Origin: Terebella lapidaria
Lineage: Eukaryota > Annelida > Polychaeta > Terebellida > Terebellidae
Assembly: GCA_949152475.1 (NCBI GenBank)
Contig: OX424564.1
Location: forward strand, 6,200,001 to 6,264,000
Direction of reading: 5' to 3'
DNA length: 64,000 bases
Part shown: positions 59,925 through 64,000 of the stretch, in pieces
How the letters are laid out: each line of letters opens with the position of its first letter
Position numbering within the stretch: position 1 is the first letter of the stretch
Translations under genes and position numbers: made by a program
Notes under the pieces: model-generated
Seen by the model: only the letters and a program-made list of their open reading frames with translations
The model's database searches: none
What the model was told of the DNA's origin: nothing

Positions 59925-62900
59925 ATTTGAATAATTGCATCAGTGCATCAGTTATGCATGAGTCTGGTCCATACATGTATTAGAGGAAATTCTGCACGCA
60001 AGTGGTTGAGAATGGTAGTAATTGATCGGGCTCACCTACCCAGTGTAATTTCATATAATATACTGTTAGATCAATCATCGGTTGGCAAATTTTAAGATGA
60101 TGTTGACATTATTATGGTGTATTACAGATATCATTCGAAATCCCGCTCACGAAATTCAAAGGATCAATACTAAAATATTGGAATCATTTGACAAGTGACT
60201 GGGGGTATACAATTATTGACAGTCAAATTTCCATTTTGACAAATAGTGGACTGGGGTTTCTAGCATAGATTTGTTTGAGGATAGTTATTTGTACGAAGAA
60301 GACTGCCGGAGAGCATGTCACAGCCTTCTGACGCTTGATTAGCAGATGATATACCCACACAAATGGGGAAGAGGAATAGGGCTAGTTACAGCTGTTCCGT
60401 GCAAAATCAAAATGAGCATTTTGTACTGATTCGATTCCCATCAGGAGTCACTGTCATATACGTATGTATAATGTCCTTGCAAAATAAATAAACATATCCT
60501 TATTGACATATTTGTCATTGAATACGATTACTAGTATAATCTCCATAGTAGAATATGGAACAATTCACCGAATTCACTACTCATTCACTGGAACAAAATC
60601 ATAATCTGCCTACCCACAATTCACTTTCTATCTTTGGTTCTTGAAATGTGCAACGTTTGGACCGAGATAAATCCAAAGTTTTCCCAAAACTAGCCTAATT
60701 GCCTCCCTTGCCTCATTTACCAGGCCTAGTGTCAAGATATACACGCACAAAGAAATTTGTTCATGACTACCACATTCATGAGCAATCAACCCAGGGTCAT
60801 GCGATTATGCCAATTTGCCTTGTTCACTTTGGTAAAATATCGATTTAATGCTTACTTAAGAAATGATGGCTATAAATAAATTTTTAAAAAATCTTGTGTT
60901 ATTCGTGGTAGGTTATATATCTATGATAGTAATCATCATGAAGACTGAAATTCCATCAAAAAGAAATTAATCATATCATGGGACCCATCGTTATCTCTTC
61001 ATTGCGCATGCTCATGTAAATAATGTAATGCAGAAAGAATTTCTATTGCTTTCAACAAAGAGGCTAATAAATATAAAAGTGAATTGATCGTCATGTGTTG
61101 AAGATAATGTCTAATGACCACAGTCTTCTGTGGATTCAAGAGCACATTGTGGGTTCAAGAGCACACACATACTTGGAACAAATATCTCACGATCTTTTCA
61201 CGACACAACCACGCATAAAGACATTTGTTCTGCCAATTTACATTAATGCCAATTTACATTACCAATGCTGTCAGATCGCCTCCGTCGAGTGAGCTTCCTT
61301 TTGGCAGGAATCACTCCCTCTAAGAACGTGGACATGAGCCTTCTCATTCCTCTATCTCCTGTTTGTTCTAACATGACGGGTATTTCCTCCTCGCCATTGA
61401 GGGGGATAACACGTGGCTCATGACGGTAAGCTCATCATGAATGTCTAAACACAGACTGAGAAGCGGGCAAAAAATGACACTTAAACAACTATGGTGACCT
61501 CCAGTGACAAAAGACGAAATTGGTTCCCCACTCCCCCATAAATCTACAGGATGGGGGTGGGGGGGGGAGGAGTTGAATGCTTCATGGAAATTGAAATAGA
61601 TGGTATATGAAAATCTTTTTACCCTGATGTATATGTGATTGTAAACAGGCACCGGGAGATAGACTGGCGTGTTAATTGGGAAAGGTTGATGCTTGGCGGT
61701 ATAATTTCTGGTAAAATATCTTGGCCCGGATGTTTGTTAGGGCAATCTTCGGCAAATGTCATGAAAGATGAAGGCCCGTATTCGCCAAATGGTCGTCGAC
61801 CCTATCCTCGGGACGAAACACGAAGCTTGTGAGCACTTTATCGTCTGCTCCTGACGCATTTATAACGGGAACTCTCATCCTTTGTTGCACTTGAACTATC
61901 GTTAGGCACAGAAAGTTCTGAGGTTTGTGCTGAAGAGGGTTTGTGGGTGGCTGGATGGAAGCATTCTCTGTAGAATGAAATCTACTGACACTAATGAATT
62001 CGCATTATATCTGTGATTGTCTTCACGGATTCAAATTTTATAGGAGTGTCTGACGGTATTATGTAGATTCCGAGGCACAAATCTGATACTATTGTCGGAG
62101 GAGCGATTTTCTCATCCCATCAGTAACCATCCCATATTGTCTCCTCCATGCCCTATATAACTATATCGTGAAGGAGCTACGAGATAGCGATGGAGCTCAA
62201 ATGAGTGTAATAGAATTTGGCATGCAATGTGACACTTCCCATTAAACTTATTACCTGTACTTCCTGATTTCCTCAGTACTAAGGTATCTTTGAAAATGAT
62301 AGAAAATGTGAGGTTCAAAGGGAGATTTGCTTGTACCTGTCATCGGGGATATTGCGGTAATATTGGTATTATATAAACGACAAGGGGTTTCTCCTGATAA
62401 AGCTAACAGTTTCTGTAAATTGTCTTAGCGGGCGAGGGACGAGGACGGTTGTGCCGGCAGGTGCTGATGCTGGGAATCACGACGATCATACTCGTGATAA
62501 CGCGGCTAATCTGAGTTGAGTATATGGATGACCCGAAGGCCACATCCTGTCCTCCAAAATCGACCGTGTTCGTCGCTATTCCTCTGGTTATGTCCAATAG
62601 TTTGTTTCTGCACTGTTTGTCGGTAGATCCATCTGTGCTCTTCATAGTCATTGAGACATTCATTTGTGAGACCGTGGCTGAAGTGAACAAAAAATAATTC
62701 TAATGATTTCAGTTGATAAAATATTCCTTGTTAGTAAGTCGTTGTGCTTATTATCAAGAAACTAATCAGTCACCGGATAGGAATATAATTGCTGCCACGG
62801 GTACTGTGGTGTTTGTATGGTACAAAAAATATAAATGGGACTTATATGATGGCTATATGTCAGGGACATAGTCATCCAGGACAGAGTAAGAAGGAAATTA

Positions 62901-63289
62901 TCGGCAGTGCATTAGAAAAAAATAAATGTGCTTTCTCGCGCCTATTCAATTATGAACACCAAATACACTAAAATGTCACAGGTACCGTGGTGTACATGTG
63001 GTACATTATATATACCTGGAAAGGATGTCGATATTTCATGGAGATTGTTGTCGACTGCAGAGTGAAATGAAAAGTATTGGCAGTGTCTTAGGAAAATAAT
63101 GTGTGCTTTATGAACACTAAATACACCACAGAATGTCAGATTCATGGCAACTAAATGTAGTTGAATATCATAGACAATTTTTTTTATCATCGTACAGAAA
63201 CATGACAATACATGTATCATATGCATACTTGTAAAGACATCCTTTTCACTACTGTCATTGACATCAGTGTACGGTCTGGTGTGTTCCGG
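59925..63289 (+). repeat. Third unit: flank end plus older duplicate of the TRHR intron
   Basis: Continues the flank after the LTR (to about 60010), then parallels intron 39540-42200 (60010-62010) and 42990-45524 (62100-63289). The conserved island recurs at 61265-61320. A G-rich run lies at 61553-61572. No exon 1 and no convincing gene. Confidence 0.78.
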
Positions 63290-63490
63290 GTAATTGAAAT
63301 GCTGACTATATTGTTTGGGATGTTTAGGATTTTTTGGATGCCCTTTCGTATCTATGTGATGTAAAATTCGTTTGCAAGAGAGCACTATGATGATTACTGG
63401 TTGATGCTGTTCTGCAGAACGATGGTACATTGAAATCAAACCCATCTTTTACAAATGCATGTCAGTCAACTCATCGTATTCTTAAGCAAA
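63290..63490 (+). pseudogene. Dead copy of TRHR exon 2 (older duplicate 2)
   Basis: Starts GTAATTGAAATGCTGACTAT and retains FWMPFRIYVM followed by the same stop as the copy at 57670, then NSFA and YDDYWLMLFCRTMV, then the same short deletion. The acceptor dinucleotide is changed: TTCCGG in place of TTCCAG, so normal splicing to it would fail. The 167-codon minus frame over this place (62942-63445) is antisense and not a gene. Confidence 0.93.
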
Positions 63491-64000
63491 ATTCTGAAAG
63501 CCCCTGTCCTACCCCATACATTATAACTTACCTTCTTGTGCAAATTGTTTTCCCTTATGGTTCTGATATTACAAAGTGCAAATCCTAATCAGATCATATA
63601 TCTTGTCTTCACAACCAGTGCAGGTGCTTACACAGACTTGCACTCACTACTGTTTCATCTTACGCGATGGTGATTAGGTTCTATTGGTAATAATAGGTTT
63701 GGAGAAACGTTACTTTCTAAAGTCCACCAATCAGTTTATATAAGGATTTATTCTTGTGCACTCGCCAATCCATATCGTTACCATTGTGCAAGGATGTTTT
63801 TGCTAATATATACAACAACAAATGAAAACAACAACACATCGCTTTATTTAAGACGTGAATTCCTAGAATAAAAATTTAGGCATGCATCACGCAGCAAACA
63901 GCATACCCATTTATAATTGAACTAGTATTTCTACCTATTGGTATAGTGAAAGAGTGTGTGCTGATGCATTCTCCGATAGTGGTCTTCGATATTTGTCTTA
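63491..64000 (+). repeat. 3' flank of the second dead copy, cut by the window end
   Basis: Parallels 57871-58450 (for example GTGCAAGGATGTTTTTGC near 63786 and 58256), without the 50-bp tandem duplication. The unit probably continues beyond the window. Confidence 0.75.

Noticed and set aside
62942-63445. 167-codon minus-strand frame.
   Set aside because: Antisense to the dead exon 2 and its intron. The twin at 57500-57765 is not conserved as a frame.
1-64000. tRNA, rRNA or snRNA genes.
   Set aside because: I saw no cloverleaf, A/B box pair or conserved rRNA word by eye. A covariance-model scan would be decisive and could not be run.

Overview
This is animal nuclear DNA. It is AT-rich and gene-poor, and almost every open frame longer than 60 codons is a chance frame inside a repeat. 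I support one host gene: a two-exon thyrotropin-releasing-hormone-type receptor (TRHR-like GPCR, 399 residues) on the + strand, with coding exons at 38309-39211 and 45525-45821 and a 6.3 kb intron. The receptor, the intron in helix 6 and the abundant small inverted-repeat elements suggest a marine invertebrate. I lean towards a lancelet-like deuterostome, but the sequence does not prove it.

Region 1 (about 1-36,700) holds no recognisable gene. It is a mosaic of diverged copies of one non-coding repeat module several kb long. One anchor of the module occurs about ten times: seven forward (near 11313, 12913, 13126, 15750, 27611, 32634, 34549) and three inverted (near 17395, 18985, 23195). Several elements interrupt the mosaic. 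These are a 364-bp tandem array (2545-8872, about 17.4 nearly identical units), a second inverted and more diverged array of the same unit (19208-20054) flanked by 12-bp direct repeats, a MULE-type MITE with a 9-bp target duplication (12251-12400), a TA-flanked MITE (23871-24047), other TIR elements (20649-20880, 28104-28307, 31260-31401), a 330-bp palindrome (26671-27007) and a 20-bp minisatellite (23578-23772).

Region 2 (about 36,740-45,821) has a LINE-like 3' tail, then a GC-richer 5' flank with a good TATA box, then the receptor gene. The intron carries two further repeat insertions. All four residues known to contact TRH in the mammalian receptor are present.

Region 3 (about 45,822-64,000) is a head-to-tail series of partial duplications of the receptor locus (intron, exon 2 and 3' flank, without exon 1). 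An older round left two dead exon-2 copies (57670 and 63290) that share a stop and a deletion, so they descend from one already dead copy. A younger round duplicated 46033-52131 as 52132-55538. The duplicates act as empty-site controls for later insertions: an intact Tc1-type transposon with DD35E spacing (49149-50588), a solo LTR (59225-59919) and a truncated LINE-like fragment (55905-56122).

I saw no tRNA, rRNA or CRISPR.
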